From Amycolatopsis sp. DSM 110486 (GTDB lineage Bacteria > Actinomycetota > Actinomycetes > Mycobacteriales > Pseudonocardiaceae): a stretch of DNA of 64,000 nt. The translations under genes and the position numbers were made by a program. Location of the stretch: contig NZ_CP080519.1 in NCBI RefSeq assembly GCF_019468465.1, positions 2,929,001-2,993,000 of the forward strand, written 5' to 3'. Positions within the stretch are counted from its first letter, which is position 1. Each line of letters opens with the position of its first letter. Below the pieces are notes generated by a model that worked only from the letters and a program-made list of their open reading frames with translations, made no database searches and was not told where the DNA came from. Shown here piece after piece: positions 51,344-60,103 of the stretch.

Positions 51344-51379
51344 GAGAAGGGCGGCTCCCCGTGGGGAACCGCCCTTCTC
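51344..51379 (-). terminator. Terminator hairpin of clpC
   Basis: GAGAAGGGCGG...CCGCCCTTCTC with inner TCCCC/GGGGA; stem about 16 bp with one unpaired base, 15 bp after the clpC stop on the minus strand. Confidence 0.75.
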
Positions 51380-51393
51380 ACCTCGTCAAGCGA

Positions 51394-53940
51394 TCAGTCG
51401 TTCTCGGTGTCGTGCTCCGAGGCGCCGATGCTGACCGGCGGCGCGTCCGGAACCGAGGACGGGCGCTTCTCACCGCGGAAGGTGAAGTGCGCTTCGTCGT
51501 CGCGGTCCTCGGGGTTGCCGCTCCAGCCCTCGACGTCGACCAGGATGATCTGACCGGCCTCGATCTCGCCGAAGAGGATCTTCTCCGACAGCTGGTCCTC
51601 GATCTCGCGCTGGATCGTGCGACGCAGGGGCCGCGCGCCGAGCACGGGGTCGAAGCCCCGCTTGGCCAAGAGGGCCTTGGCCTTCTCGGTCAGCTCGATC
51701 TCCATGTCCTTGGCCTTGAGCTGCTTCTCCACCCGCCCGATCATCAGGTCGACCATCATGATGATCTGTTCCTGCGTGAGCTGGTGGAAGACGATGATGT
51801 CGTCGATCCGGTTCAGGAACTCGGGCCGGAAATGCTTCTTCATCTCCTCGTTGACCTTCTGCTTCATCTTCTCGTAGCGGTTGGTGATGTCCGCTCCGGA
51901 AGAGAAGCCGAGGCTCACGGACTTGGAGATGTCCGAGGTGCCCAGGTTCGAGGTGAAGATCAGGACCGTGTTCTTGAAGTCGACGGTGCGACCCTGGCCG
52001 TCGGTGAGGCGGCCGTCTTCGAGCACCTGCAGGAGCGTGTTGTAGATCTCCTGGTGCGCCTTCTCGATCTCGTCGAAGAGCACCACCGAGAACGGCTTGC
52101 GCCGCACCTTCTCGGTCAGCTGCCCGCCCTCTTCGTAGCCGACGTAGCCCGGAGGGGCACCGAAGAGCCGCGAAGCGGTGTAGCGGTCGTGGAACTCACC
52201 CATGTCGATCTGGATGAGCGCGTCGTCCTCGCCGAACAGGAAGGCCGCCAGCGCCTTGGAGAGCTCGGTCTTACCGACACCGGACGGGCCGGCGAAGATG
52301 AACGAGCCCGACGGGCGCTTCGGGTCCTTCAGACCGGCACGCGTACGGCGGATCGCCTGGGAGACGGCCTTGACCGCGTCCTCCTGGCCGATGATGCGCT
52401 TGTGGAGCTCGTCCTCCATGCGCAGCAGCCGGGTGGTCTCCTCCTCGGTGAGCTTGAACACCGGAATGCCGGTCCAGTTGGCCAGCACCTCCGCGATCTG
52501 CTCGTCGTCCACCTCGGCGACGACGTCGAGGTCGCCGTCCTTCCACTGCTTCTCGCGCTCGCCCTTCTGGCCGAGGAGGGTCTTCTCCTCGTCACGCAGG
52601 CGCGCGGCCCGCTCGAAGTCCTGCGCGTCGATCGCGGACTCCTTGTCGCGGCGGACGTCGGCGATCTTCTCGTCGAACTCGCGCAGGTCCGGCGGCGCGG
52701 TCATGCGGCGGATGCGCATGCGGGCGCCGGCCTCGTCGATGAGGTCGATGGCCTTGTCCGGCAGGAACCGGTCGTTGATGTAGCGGTCGGCCAGCGTGGC
52801 GGCCGCGACCAGCGCCGAGTCGGTGATCGAGACGCGGTGGTGCGCCTCGTACCGGTCGCGCAGGCCCTTGAGGATCTCGATCGTGTGCTCGAGCGACGGC
52901 TCGCCGACCTGGATCGGCTGGAAGCGGCGCTCCAGCGCGGCGTCCTTCTCGATGTACTTGCGGTACTCCTCGAGCGTGGTCGCACCGATCGTCTGCAGCT
53001 CACCGCGGGCCAGCATCGGCTTCAGGATCGAAGCCGCGTCGATGGCACCCTCGGCGGCACCCGCGCCGACGAGCGTGTGGAGCTCGTCGATGAACAGGAT
53101 GATGTCGCCGCGGGTCTTGATCTCCTTGAGCACCTTCTTCAGGCGCTCTTCGAAGTCACCGCGGTAGCGGGAGCCGGCGACCAGAGAGCCCAGGTCCAGC
53201 GTGTAGAGCTGCTTGTCCTTGAGCGTCTCGGGCACCTCGCCCTTGACGATGCTCTGGGCAAGGCCCTCGACGACGGCCGTCTTGCCGACGCCCGGCTCGC
53301 CGATGAGCACCGGGTTGTTCTTGGTGCGGCGGGACAGCACCTGCATGACCCGCTCGATCTCCTTGCCGCGCCCGATGACCGGGTCGAGCTTGCCCTCGCG
53401 GGCGAGCACGGTCATGTTGCGGCCGAACTGGTCGAGCACCAGCGACGACGACGGGGTGCCCTCGCCGCGGCCCGAGCCGCTCTCGGTGGACTTCTCGCCG
53501 GTCTGGTAACCCGACAGAAGCTGCAGCACCTGCTGGCGCACCCGGTTGAGGTCCGCGCCGAGCTTGACGAGCACCTGTGCGGCGACGCCCTCACCCTCGC
53601 GGATCAGGCCGAGCAGGATGTGCTCGGTACCGATGTAGTTGTGGCCGAGCTGCAGCGCTTCGCGCAGCGACAGCTCAAGCACCTTCTTGGCCCGCGGCGT
53701 GAACGGGATGTGCCCGCTCGGCGCCTGCTGACCCTGGCCGATGATCTCTTCGACCTGCTGGCGCACTCCCTCGAGGGCAATGCCCAGCGACTCGAGCGCC
53801 TTGGCGGCGACACCCTCACCCTCGTGGATCAGACCCAGGAGGATGTGCTCGGTGCCGATGTAGTTGTGGTTGAGCATCCGGGCCTCTTCTTGGGCCAGGA
53901 CGACCACCCGCCTCGCGCGGTCGGTGAACCTCTCAAACAT
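51394..53940 (-). CDS. clpC: ATP-dependent Clp protease ATPase subunit ClpC
   Basis: 848 aa Hsp100 unfoldase. Two Clp_N repeats with the duplicated [30 protein letters not shown], first AAA module with GEPGVGKT, a UVR-containing middle domain, second AAA module with [10 protein letters not shown], and the ClpP-docking region near the end of the second module (LGFSSGAD). It feeds substrates to ClpP. ATG 53940 gives the standard [11 protein letters not shown] start after GAGGGAG. In mycobacteria lsr2 is next; here four genes intervene. Confidence 0.98.
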   Translation of the reverse strand: MFERFTDRARRVVVLAQEEARMLNHNYIGTEHILLGLIHEGEGVAAKALESLGIALEGVRQQVEEIIGQGQQAPSGHIPFTPRAKKVLELSLREALQLGHNYIGTEHILLGLIREGEGVAAQVLVKLGADLNRVRQQVLQLLSGYQTGEKSTESGSGRGEGTPSSSLVLDQFGRNMTVLAREGKLDPVIGRGKEIERVMQVLSRRTKNNPVLIGEPGVGKTAVVEGLAQSIVKGEVPETLKDKQLYTLDLGSLVAGSRYRGDFEERLKKVLKEIKTRGDIILFIDELHTLVGAGAAEGAIDAASILKPMLARGELQTIGATTLEEYRKYIEKDAALERRFQPIQVGEPSLEHTIEILKGLRDRYEAHHRVSITDSALVAAATLADRYINDRFLPDKAIDLIDEAGARMRIRRMTAPPDLREFDEKIADVRRDKESAIDAQDFERAARLRDEEKTLLGQKGEREKQWKDGDLDVVAEVDDEQIAEVLANWTGIPVFKLTEEETTRLLRMEDELHKRIIGQEDAVKAVSQAIRRTRAGLKDPKRPSGSFIFAGPSGVGKTELSKALAAFLFGEDDALIQIDMGEFHDRYTASRLFGAPPGYVGYEEGGQLTEKVRRKPFSVVLFDEIEKAHQEIYNTLLQVLEDGRLTDGQGRTVDFKNTVLIFTSNLGTSDISKSVSLGFSSGADITNRYEKMKQKVNEEMKKHFRPEFLNRIDDIIVFHQLTQEQIIMMVDLMIGRVEKQLKAKDMEIELTEKAKALLAKRGFDPVLGARPLRRTIQREIEDQLSEKILFGEIEAGQIILVDVEGWSGNPEDRDDEAHFTFRGEKRPSSVPDAPPVSIGASEHDTEND

Positions 53941-54029
53941 GCGCACTCCCTCGACTGCTGCGTCGGCGGCCCGTTGCCGGCGCGGATTCACACCCGCGTC
54001 GGACAGCACCGTGAGACCACTGTAGTAGC

Positions 54030-54045
54030 CAAGCGGTCGCGCTTG
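54030..54045. promoter_or_regulatory. Dyad upstream of clpC
   Basis: CAAGCG-gtcg-CGCTTG, flanked further out by GTAGT / ACTAC. About 90 bp before the clpC ATG. A candidate site for a stress regulator such as ClgR, although the match to published ClgR sites is not convincing. Confidence 0.4.
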
Positions 54046-54263
54046 CGTACCACTACGGCTTGCGGTGGCCTTTCAACACCCGGCCGGCGACCCGTCCGGT
54101 CACCATCCAACATCCGGTTGCCCTGCACCTTTACTTCTTCTCGAACGTACGGCCCCGCGTTCGGATTCCGCCCGCACCCCCCTGTCCGCTCAGCGCGAAC
54201 ACATCCGGGAGCTGGCCGTTTCCACCAGGTGGGCACCCGATTGGCGCAACCGCGAAATCTCTG

Positions 54264-54282
54264 TAAGGTTAGGCACGCCTAA
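54264..54282 (+). promoter_or_regulatory. IdeR/DmdR-type iron box
   Basis: TAAGGTTAGGCACGCCTAA matches 15 of 19 positions of the actinobacterial iron-box consensus TTAGGTTAGGCTAACCTAA. It ends 26 bp before the start of the fhuF-like gene, where iron-loaded IdeR would block transcription. Confidence 0.8.
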
Positions 54283-54308
54283 TCAGTTCGGCCGGTAAGG
54301 AGGCCGCG

Positions 54309-55133
54309 GTGAACCAGCAGCGGTCTTCCAGGGATGCCAGCGACGTCGGAGACGGCCTCGCCAGTTCGCTCCTGCGGGTCGGGGGGCTGCAGGAGCGCGG
54401 TGAGCTGCGGCGAGACGTCCCGACCGGGTGGTTCCACTGCGCTGAGCTGCTCGAACACCCCGAGCTTTTCACCGAATGGCGTGAACGGCTGGAAAAGTGG
54501 CTTCTCCACAACCACGGCGCCGCGCCCGAGCGCACGGCCGCGAGTTACGTCATGTCGTGGTACCTGCACGTGCCCGCGTACGTCGGCGCGCTGCTGCTGC
54601 ACCACGAACGCCGTGTGCCGTCACTCAAACCCGAGCAGCTCGCCTTCGGCCTCGGCGACGACCGTCCGCACCCCGAGGGCATGGCCGTGCTGGGCGACAG
54701 CTTCTACTGCCTGCCCACCGACCCCGGCTCCGCTCGCCCGGAAGCGACGGTCGTGGCCGACGAACGCGCGCTGGCCGGCGTGCTGCGCGCCCAGTTCGTG
54801 GCGCACGCCACACGCTTCGTGCGTGCGTACGCGCCGAGCAGCCGGCTGGGCCGCCGCATGTTGTGGGCCGCGGCCACCGACGCGCTGGACAACTCGCTGT
54901 GGTGGGCCGGCCGTCAGGGCGGGACGCCGGACGCGGAAGGCGCCGGTGTCGCCGACGCCGCGTTGGTGCTGGACGACCGGTACCGCCCGCTGACCTCCGC
55001 CTCGACCCTGCGCATGGCCGTGGACGCCGATGGGCACCGCGCCTGGGAACGGCGGCGGGAGAGCTGCTGCTTCTCCTACCTGCTGCCGGGCGAGGCCGAG
55101 TGCGAGGAATGCCCGCGCGTCTGCTCGCGATAA
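54309..55133 (+). CDS. FhuF-like ferric-siderophore reductase
   Basis: 274 aa. The C-terminal 2Fe-2S motif reads ESCCFSYLLPGEAECEECP: Cys253, Cys254, Cys265 and Cys268, the CC-x10-CxxC arrangement of FhuF/siderophore-iron reductases. The N-terminal part is helical with YVMSWYLHVPAYVGALLL. It would release iron from imported siderophores by reduction. GTG 54309 follows AAGGAGG. Predicted to be de-repressed in iron starvation through the upstream iron box. Confidence 0.87.
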   Translation: MNQQRSSRDASDVGDGLASSLLRVGGLQERGELRRDVPTGWFHCAELLEHPELFTEWRERLEKWLLHNHGAAPERTAASYVMSWYLHVPAYVGALLLHHERRVPSLKPEQLAFGLGDDRPHPEGMAVLGDSFYCLPTDPGSARPEATVVADERALAGVLRAQFVAHATRFVRAYAPSSRLGRRMLWAAATDALDNSLWWAGRQGGTPDAEGAGVADAALVLDDRYRPLTSASTLRMAVDADGHRAWERRRESCCFSYLLPGEAECEECPRVCSR

Positions 55134-55140
55134 GCGCAGG

Positions 55141-55711
55141 TCACACACGCCTGGCCGGGTTGCGGCCCGAAGCGCCCAGCGCGCGGCTCAGCGCCGGAGC
55201 CTCGGCCGGAACCGGTACCTCGGGGCCGTAGACGCCCATCGCCCGTGCCTGCTCGCCCATGGCGACGGCGGACGCCCGCACGGCTTCCGCGGCCTCGTCG
55301 GTGCAGTTCAGCGGCGTGCCGGCCGCGCGGGCGAGGTCCCAGCCGTGGATCACGAACTCGCCGAGCACCATGTCGCCGACGACGGCCGCGGGCATCGTGG
55401 CCGAGCCGAGCGTCACCAGGCCTTCCCACGCGGCTGCGGGCGCGAAGGCGTCAACGAGGTCTTCGGTCTGCTTCCCCAGTGTTGCGAGCCAGTCTTCGCC
55501 GACGAGGACGGCGTCGGCTTCTGTGCCGGTTGCCGTGTACGTCTCGCGCCGGCCGGCAGCAGCGAGCCAGGGACCCCAGTAGAGGAGGTGGTTGAGCAGG
55601 CCGCGCACGTCGTAGCCGGTACGGGGTGGGCGCCGTGAGCGGTTTCGCGGCGGCCGCCACGCGCAGGAACTCGGCCGCGGCCGGGCGCAGCAGGGCTGAG
55701 TGGTCGGTCAT
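55141..55711 (-). pseudogene. Frameshifted TIGR03086/MDMPI-like (DinB-fold) protein
   Basis: Two frames together make one family member of about 190 aa. The N-terminal piece (ATG 55711, MTDHSALLRPAAAEFL...KPLTAPTP) ends near 55620; the C-terminal piece resumes as GYDVRGLLNHLLYWGP and contains GEFVIHGWDLARAAGTP, the hallmark of mycothiol-dependent maleylpyruvate isomerase-like proteins. Joining them needs two extra bases at 55620/55621: CCGTACCGGC would become CCGTGCACCGGC, restoring APTPCTGYDVRG. The downstream part starts at no good codon of its own. Either a recent mutation or an assembly error. Confidence 0.8.
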
Positions 55712-55767
55712 CCGCGAAGCCAAGCACGGCGGGTGACGGCCGTCTTGAACGTACGCGACGCACTAGC

Positions 55768-56592
55768 GTGAAGCGCATGCGCCGGATCCCGCGCGGCATC
55801 GTCGACGAGCACGTGGCCCGCACGAAGTTCACGCTCGCCCGTCACGCGCCGGCGCCCGCGCTCACCGAGTTCGTCGACTACCACTGGGTGCTGCACTGGG
55901 ACCTCGACGGCTTCCACGACCAGCACGTGCTGCCCAACATCGCGGTGCACGTGACCTTCTTCCCCGGCGCGTGCGGCGTCTACGGCCCCGGCCACACCCT
56001 GTTCACGCACCGGCTCGAGGGCCGCGCACACGGCCTCGGCGTGCGGTTCCGGCCGGGGTGCTTCCGCCCATTCCTCGGCGCGCCCGTGCGGATCCTCACG
56101 GACCGATCCGTACCGCTGGAGGACGTCTTCGGCCGCGGCGGCACCGAAGCGGCCGAATCGGCGCGAAATGCGAGTGGCGATCAGGAAATGATCGCTGCAG
56201 TCGACAACTTGCTGATCGCAAAGCACTCGGCTCTTCCACCCGCCGCGCGGACGGCCGCCGCGGCGGTGGAAACAATCGCGGGGGATCCGGAAATCACGCG
56301 CGTCGATCAACTCGCCGCGAGCGCCGGCTTGTCCGCACGTGCACTTCAGCGGCTGTTCGCGGAACACGTCGGCTGCACGCCCAAGTGGGCGATCCGGATA
56401 TACCGCCTGAACGACGCCGCGCGCAACCTCGCCGACGCCGACAGTCCCGATTTGACGGACCTCGCCGCCCGGCTCGGCTATAGCGATCAACCTCACTTCA
56501 CCCGCGATTTCCGGGCGGTGACCGGATCCTCGCCCGGCGAGTTCGCCCGGTCGGCTCGCCGAGCCGTCCCGGTGCAGAACGAGCGTTCTTGA
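55768..56592 (+). CDS. AraC-family transcriptional regulator
   Basis: 274 aa. The N-terminal half is a DUF6597-like sensing domain (LTEFVDYHWVLHWDL, GLGVRFRPGCFRPFLG). The C-terminal double helix-turn-helix includes VDQLAASAGLSARALQRLF and DLAARLGYSDQPHFTRDFR, then TGSSPGEFAR. Starts GTG 55768 or ATG 55777 both lack a ribosome site. Divergent from the frameshifted MDMPI-like gene, a possible former target. Confidence 0.9.
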   Translation: MKRMRRIPRGIVDEHVARTKFTLARHAPAPALTEFVDYHWVLHWDLDGFHDQHVLPNIAVHVTFFPGACGVYGPGHTLFTHRLEGRAHGLGVRFRPGCFRPFLGAPVRILTDRSVPLEDVFGRGGTEAAESARNASGDQEMIAAVDNLLIAKHSALPPAARTAAAAVETIAGDPEITRVDQLAASAGLSARALQRLFAEHVGCTPKWAIRIYRLNDAARNLADADSPDLTDLAARLGYSDQPHFTRDFRAVTGSSPGEFARSARRAVPVQNERS

Positions 56593-56670
56593 ACACTCCG
56601 CCGCGGTGAACACAAGCCGCTGAAGTCGCCGAACGCCCCGGGGTCAATCCGACCGGACAGAAACCGGACA

Positions 56671-56707
56671 AGCAAAACGGCCGCCGGAATCAATCCGGCG
56701 GCCGCCT
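56671..56707 (-). terminator. Intrinsic terminator of lsr2
   Basis: On the minus strand GGCCGCCGGA and TCCGGCGGCC (56679-56703, 5-nt loop) form a perfect 10-bp stem followed by GTTTTGCTTG, 18 bp after the lsr2 stop. Confidence 0.88.
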
Positions 56708-56721
56708 CCTCGTTGTGCCCC

Positions 56722-57075
56722 TCAGTTCTTCTGGTGGTAGGCCTCCACGACCTCCGACGGGATCCGGCCCCGGTCGGAAACCGCGAAACCGTTCTTGCGC
56801 GCCCAGGCGCGAATGGCCTGGTTCTGCTCGCGGTCGACCGTGGCCGGGCGGGCCGAGGCCTTCGCACCAGCGATCGGGCGCAGCGCGGCACGCTTGCGGC
56901 CGCCGGCGCGGCGGGCGTGCTCCACGTACTGGGCCAGTGCGTCGCGCAGCTCTTCGGCGTTTTCCGAGGAGAGGTCGATCTGGTAGGTCACACCGTCCAA
57001 ACCGAACTCGACGGTCTCTTCGGCCTCACTGCCGTCGAGGTCATCGACCAGGGAGACGAGCACCTTCTGTGCCAT
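56722..57075 (-). CDS. lsr2: Nucleoid-associated protein Lsr2
   Basis: 117 aa xenogeneic silencer bridging AT-rich DNA. The N-terminal dimer domain ([21 protein letters not shown]) and the C-terminal AT-hook-like domain with RGR at 102-104 ([15 protein letters not shown]) are both present. ATG 57075 follows GCAGGAGG. Downstream of lysS by 151 bp; an AT-rich TATTAAT patch in that gap suggests it also has its own promoter. Confidence 0.98.
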   Translation of the reverse strand: MAQKVLVSLVDDLDGSEAEETVEFGLDGVTYQIDLSSENAEELRDALAQYVEHARRAGGRKRAALRPIAGAKASARPATVDREQNQAIRAWARKNGFAVSDRGRIPSEVVEAYHQKN

Positions 57076-57226
57076 CTGATTCCTCCTGCGGGGCTTACGC
57101 GAATGATCTGGTTACGGGGCGAGCCCCGGGACAGAAGTCTTTGTCACTCACATTAATACCCGCTCATCCCCCGGCGTGCAAATCTCGTTTGAGATAAACC
57201 CCGCCGGTTCCTACCGTCGGGTGGGG

Positions 57227-58735
57227 TTATTCAGGCCGCACGAGGGGGAAGAGGATCGTCTCCCGGATACCGAGACCGGTCAGAGCCATGAGCAGCCGGT
57301 CGACTCCCATTCCGACACCGCCGCTCGGCGGCATTCCGTACTCCAGGGCGCGAAGGAAATCCTCGTCGAGACGCATGGCCTCGCTATCACCCTGTGCCGC
57401 CAGGAGGGACTGTTCGGTGAGGCGCTCCCGCTCCACGACCGGATCCACCAGCTCGGAGTAACCCGTGGCGAGTTCGAAACCGCGCACGTAGAGGTCCCAC
57501 TTCTCCGCGACCCCGGCCCGGCTGCGGTGCTGCCTGGTCAGAGGGGATGTCTCGAGCGGAAAATCACGCACAAATGTGGGCGCGGTGAGATCGTCGCCCA
57601 CGAGGTGTTCCCACAGTTCTTCGACAAGTTTGCCGTGGGTGAGCTTCGGGTCCACCTCGATCTCGCGCGCCTGGGCGATCTTGTGCAACCGCTCGGCGGG
57701 AGTCTCGGGTGACACTTCTTCACCCAATGCCTCCGACAGCGACTCGTACATGCCGAGTGTCGTCCATTCGCCGGAAAGGTCGTACTCCGTTCCGTCGACG
57801 AGGGTGACGACCTGGGTGCCCAGCACGTTCTCCGCGGCCTCCTGGATGAGTTCGCGGGTCATCACGGCATTCGTGTCGTACGTGGCGTAGGCCTCGTAGT
57901 ACTCCAGCATCGCGAACTCGGGCGAGTGCGAGGAGTCGCTGCCCTCGTTGCGGAAGTTGCGGTTGATCTCGAAAACCTTCTCGATCCCGCCGACCACGCA
58001 GCGCTTGAGGTAGAGCTCCGGCGCGATGCGCAGGTACAGCTCGAGGTCGAACGCATTCGAATGCGTGACGAATGGCCTGGCCGCGGCGCCGCCGTGCAGC
58101 GTCTGCAGCATCGGCGTCTCGACCTCGGTGAATCCGCGGCGGTGGAACGACTCGCGCAGCGAACGCACCACGCCGGCGCGAGTGCGCACCACATCGCGGG
58201 CCCGATCGCGCAGAATCAAGTCGACATAACGCTGCCGGATTCGCGTTTCCTCGGCGAGGTCGGAGTGCGTGTTGGGCAGCGGCCGCAGAGCCTTCGATGT
58301 GAGCTGCCACTTGTCGGCCATCACGGAAAGCTCACCGCGCTTGGAAGTGATCACCTCGCCGGCGACGAATACGTGGTCACCGAGATCGACATCGCTCTTC
58401 CACGACGCGAGCGACCCCTCACCGACCTTCGCGAGGCTGAGCATCGCCTGCAGTTCCGTGCCGTCGCCCTCACGAAGAGTGGCGAAACACAGTTTGCCCG
58501 TATTGCGCAGAAACATCACCCGGCCGGTGACGCCGACCGTCTGACCAGTGGCGGTGTCGGGTGCGAGATCTGTGTGCGCGGCCCGGATCTCGGCGAGCGA
58601 GTGAGTGCGGGGAACCTCAACGGGGTAAGGATCGACACCCTCCGCGATTATCCGGTCGCGCTTGTCCCGGCGCACCCGCATCTGTTCGGGCAGGTCGTCT
58701 TCGGGCAGCGCGTCGGGCGCGGGGAATTCGGTCAT
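57227..58735 (-). CDS. lysS: Lysyl-tRNA synthetase (class II)
   Basis: 502 aa. N-terminal OB-fold anticodon domain ([18 protein letters not shown]), class II motif 2 [20 protein letters not shown], and motif 3 [15 protein letters not shown]. The [11 protein letters not shown] form is typical of the actinobacterial LysS next to lsr2. ATG 58735 selected; the frame is open upstream without a ribosome site. Confidence 0.97.
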   Translation of the reverse strand: MTEFPAPDALPEDDLPEQMRVRRDKRDRIIAEGVDPYPVEVPRTHSLAEIRAAHTDLAPDTATGQTVGVTGRVMFLRNTGKLCFATLREGDGTELQAMLSLAKVGEGSLASWKSDVDLGDHVFVAGEVITSKRGELSVMADKWQLTSKALRPLPNTHSDLAEETRIRQRYVDLILRDRARDVVRTRAGVVRSLRESFHRRGFTEVETPMLQTLHGGAAARPFVTHSNAFDLELYLRIAPELYLKRCVVGGIEKVFEINRNFRNEGSDSSHSPEFAMLEYYEAYATYDTNAVMTRELIQEAAENVLGTQVVTLVDGTEYDLSGEWTTLGMYESLSEALGEEVSPETPAERLHKIAQAREIEVDPKLTHGKLVEELWEHLVGDDLTAPTFVRDFPLETSPLTRQHRSRAGVAEKWDLYVRGFELATGYSELVDPVVERERLTEQSLLAAQGDSEAMRLDEDFLRALEYGMPPSGGVGMGVDRLLMALTGLGIRETILFPLVRPE

Positions 58736-58829
58736 GGCCCATAGCGTACGAACCCGCTGGTCGGCGACGCCAACCGGATTACCCTTCGAGGCACCGGCGC
58801 TGCCTTTTCCCGTATTAGTCTCGGTTCTC

Positions 58830-59594
58830 GTGACCGATCCCACATATGACCAGGAACTCCACGCCCGCCGCGCCTCGTCGTTCGGCGGCCACGCCGCCGC
58901 CTACGCCGAGCACCGGCCCGACTACCCGCAGGCCGCCGTGGAATGGGGGCTCGCCGGCGCCGCGCACGACGCGCGCGACGTGCTCGACCTCGCCGCCGGC
59001 ACCGGAAAGCTCACGCAGGGGCTGGTCGACCTCGGCCTCACCGTGACCGCGGTCGAGCCCGACGAGGGCATGCTCGCCCAGCTTTCCAAGCTGCTGCCGG
59101 ACACGACGGCGCTCATGGGCAAGGCCGAGGACATCCCGCTGGCCGACGAGTCCGTCGACGCGGTGTTCATCGGACAGGCGCTGCACTGGTTCGATCTCGA
59201 GCCCGCGTTCGCGGAAATCCGCCGCGTGCTGCGCCCGGGAGGGGTCGTCGTGGCGCTGTGGAACCACGACGACGCGACGGTGGAGTGGGTGGTCGAGTTC
59301 TCGAGGCTCGTGCGCACGGGCGTGAGCCGCCTGTTCCGCGACGAGAACGAGCGCCTGTCGGCAGCCGGCTTCGAGCCGTTCGAGGACCACGAGTTCCCGC
59401 ACACGCACCGCCGCACGATCGACTCGCTGCTCGCGACCGTCGGCACGCACTCGAACCTGATCGTCGCCGATCCGGCCGAACGCGACGCGGCGCTGGCGGC
59501 CGCGCGCGAACACCTGCTGTCGGTGCCGGAGGCGGGCGCGGGCGAGTTCGACTACCCCCTGGTGACGACGGTGTTCCGCGCCCGCAAGAGCTGA
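58830..59594 (+). CDS. Class I SAM-dependent methyltransferase
   Basis: 254 aa. SAM-binding motif [16 protein letters not shown], acidic loop [10 protein letters not shown], motif III region [13 protein letters not shown] and [16 protein letters not shown]: the Methyltransf_11 type. The N-terminus [20 protein letters not shown] is typical of small-molecule methyltransferases. GTG 58830 has no ribosome site, and a TAGTCT hexamer about 8 bp upstream hints at a leaderless transcript. Substrate unknown. Confidence 0.9.
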   Translation: MTDPTYDQELHARRASSFGGHAAAYAEHRPDYPQAAVEWGLAGAAHDARDVLDLAAGTGKLTQGLVDLGLTVTAVEPDEGMLAQLSKLLPDTTALMGKAEDIPLADESVDAVFIGQALHWFDLEPAFAEIRRVLRPGGVVVALWNHDDATVEWVVEFSRLVRTGVSRLFRDENERLSAAGFEPFEDHEFPHTHRRTIDSLLATVGTHSNLIVADPAERDAALAAAREHLLSVPEAGAGEFDYPLVTTVFRARKS

Positions 59595-59602
59595 CCCACG
59601 AC

Positions 59603-59696
59603 GCGAGATCGCGCCGGTTTCTTCCGTCCCGATGTGGTCGGCCCCCCGGGGCCGATCATGTCGGGAGGGAAGGAGCCGGCTCAAAGGCGATCTCGC
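59603..59696. repeat. 94-bp nested palindrome
   Basis: Nested arms pair in order: GCGAGATCGC/GCGATCTCGC (59603-59612 with 59687-59696), GCCGG/CCGGC, CTTCC/GGAAG, TCCCGA/TCGGGA, and TCGGCCCC/GGGGCCGA at the tip (59638-59655). About 34 bp are paired overall, with small bulges. It begins 8 bp after the methyltransferase stop and ends just before the riboswitch. Confidence 0.8.
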
Positions 59697-59707
59697 ACGC
59701 CCCGGCG

Positions 59708-59758
59708 GAGCCGGGGCCGAAGACACCGCGTCGTACCCGGTCAGGACAAGACGGCGCA
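59708..59758 (+). ncRNA. Guanidine-III riboswitch (ykkC-III) ahead of the SMR gene
   Basis: The core ACCCGGTCAGGACAAGACGG is the invariant centre of the guanidine-III class. The helix GCGTCGT (59729-59735) pairs with ACGGCGC (59751-59757) with one G-T, and the upstream CCGG can pair with the loop CCGG to form the class's pseudoknot. It lies about 30 nt before a Gdx-type exporter gene, the standard target. A second hairpin CGCAGTGA-attca-TCACTGCG (59755-59775) shares bases with the riboswitch 3' arm and abuts the ribosome site GAAAGG, so it may be the expression platform (inference). Confidence 0.88.
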
Positions 59759-59788
59759 GTGAATTCATCACTGCGAAAGGTTCTGATC

Positions 59789-60103
59789 ATGGCTTGGGTT
59801 GTTCTCGTCTTCGCCGGCGTCCTGGAGACCGTCTGGGCGGCCGCGCTGTCGGCCACCAAGGGCTTCACGAAACTGTGGCCGACGGTGGTCTTCCTCGTCG
59901 CCCTCATCGCCAGCATGGGTGGTCTCGCGTACGCGCTGCGCAGCATTCCCCTCGGCACCGGTTACGCGGTGTGGGTCGGCATCGGTGCCGTGGGGACCGC
60001 CGTCTACGGCATCTTCGCCCTCCACGACCCCGCGACGATCGGCCGCATCGCGTGCCTGGTGCTGATCGTCGCCGGGGTCGTGGGGTTGAAGGTGCTGCAC
60101 TAG
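59789..60103 (+). CDS. SMR-family guanidinium exporter (Gdx/SugE-type)
   Basis: 104 aa, four membrane helices, dual-topology SMR fold. The proton/substrate Glu13 is in GVLETVWAAALS, with the Gdx-typical Trp16, then GFTKLWPT and IPLGTGYAVWVGIGAVG. These match the guanidinium-exporter subtype rather than EmrE-like drug pumps. ATG 59789 has GAAAGG 8 bases upstream. Control by the guanidine riboswitch immediately upstream supports the function. Its stop overlaps the convergent sigma-factor gene by 4 nt. Confidence 0.92.
   Translation: MAWVVLVFAGVLETVWAAALSATKGFTKLWPTVVFLVALIASMGGLAYALRSIPLGTGYAVWVGIGAVGTAVYGIFALHDPATIGRIACLVLIVAGVVGLKVLH

Larger units (their letters stand above)
53941..54308. 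other. 368-bp divergent region between clpC and fhuF-like gene
   Basis: Holds the clpC promoter (minus), a dyad at 54030-54045, and the iron box of the fhuF-like gene at 54264-54282. No supported coding frame. Confidence 0.6.

Noticed and set aside
54030..54045. Definite ClgR box upstream of clpC
   Set aside because: The dyad does not match the reported ClgR motif well enough; listed only as an unassigned dyad.
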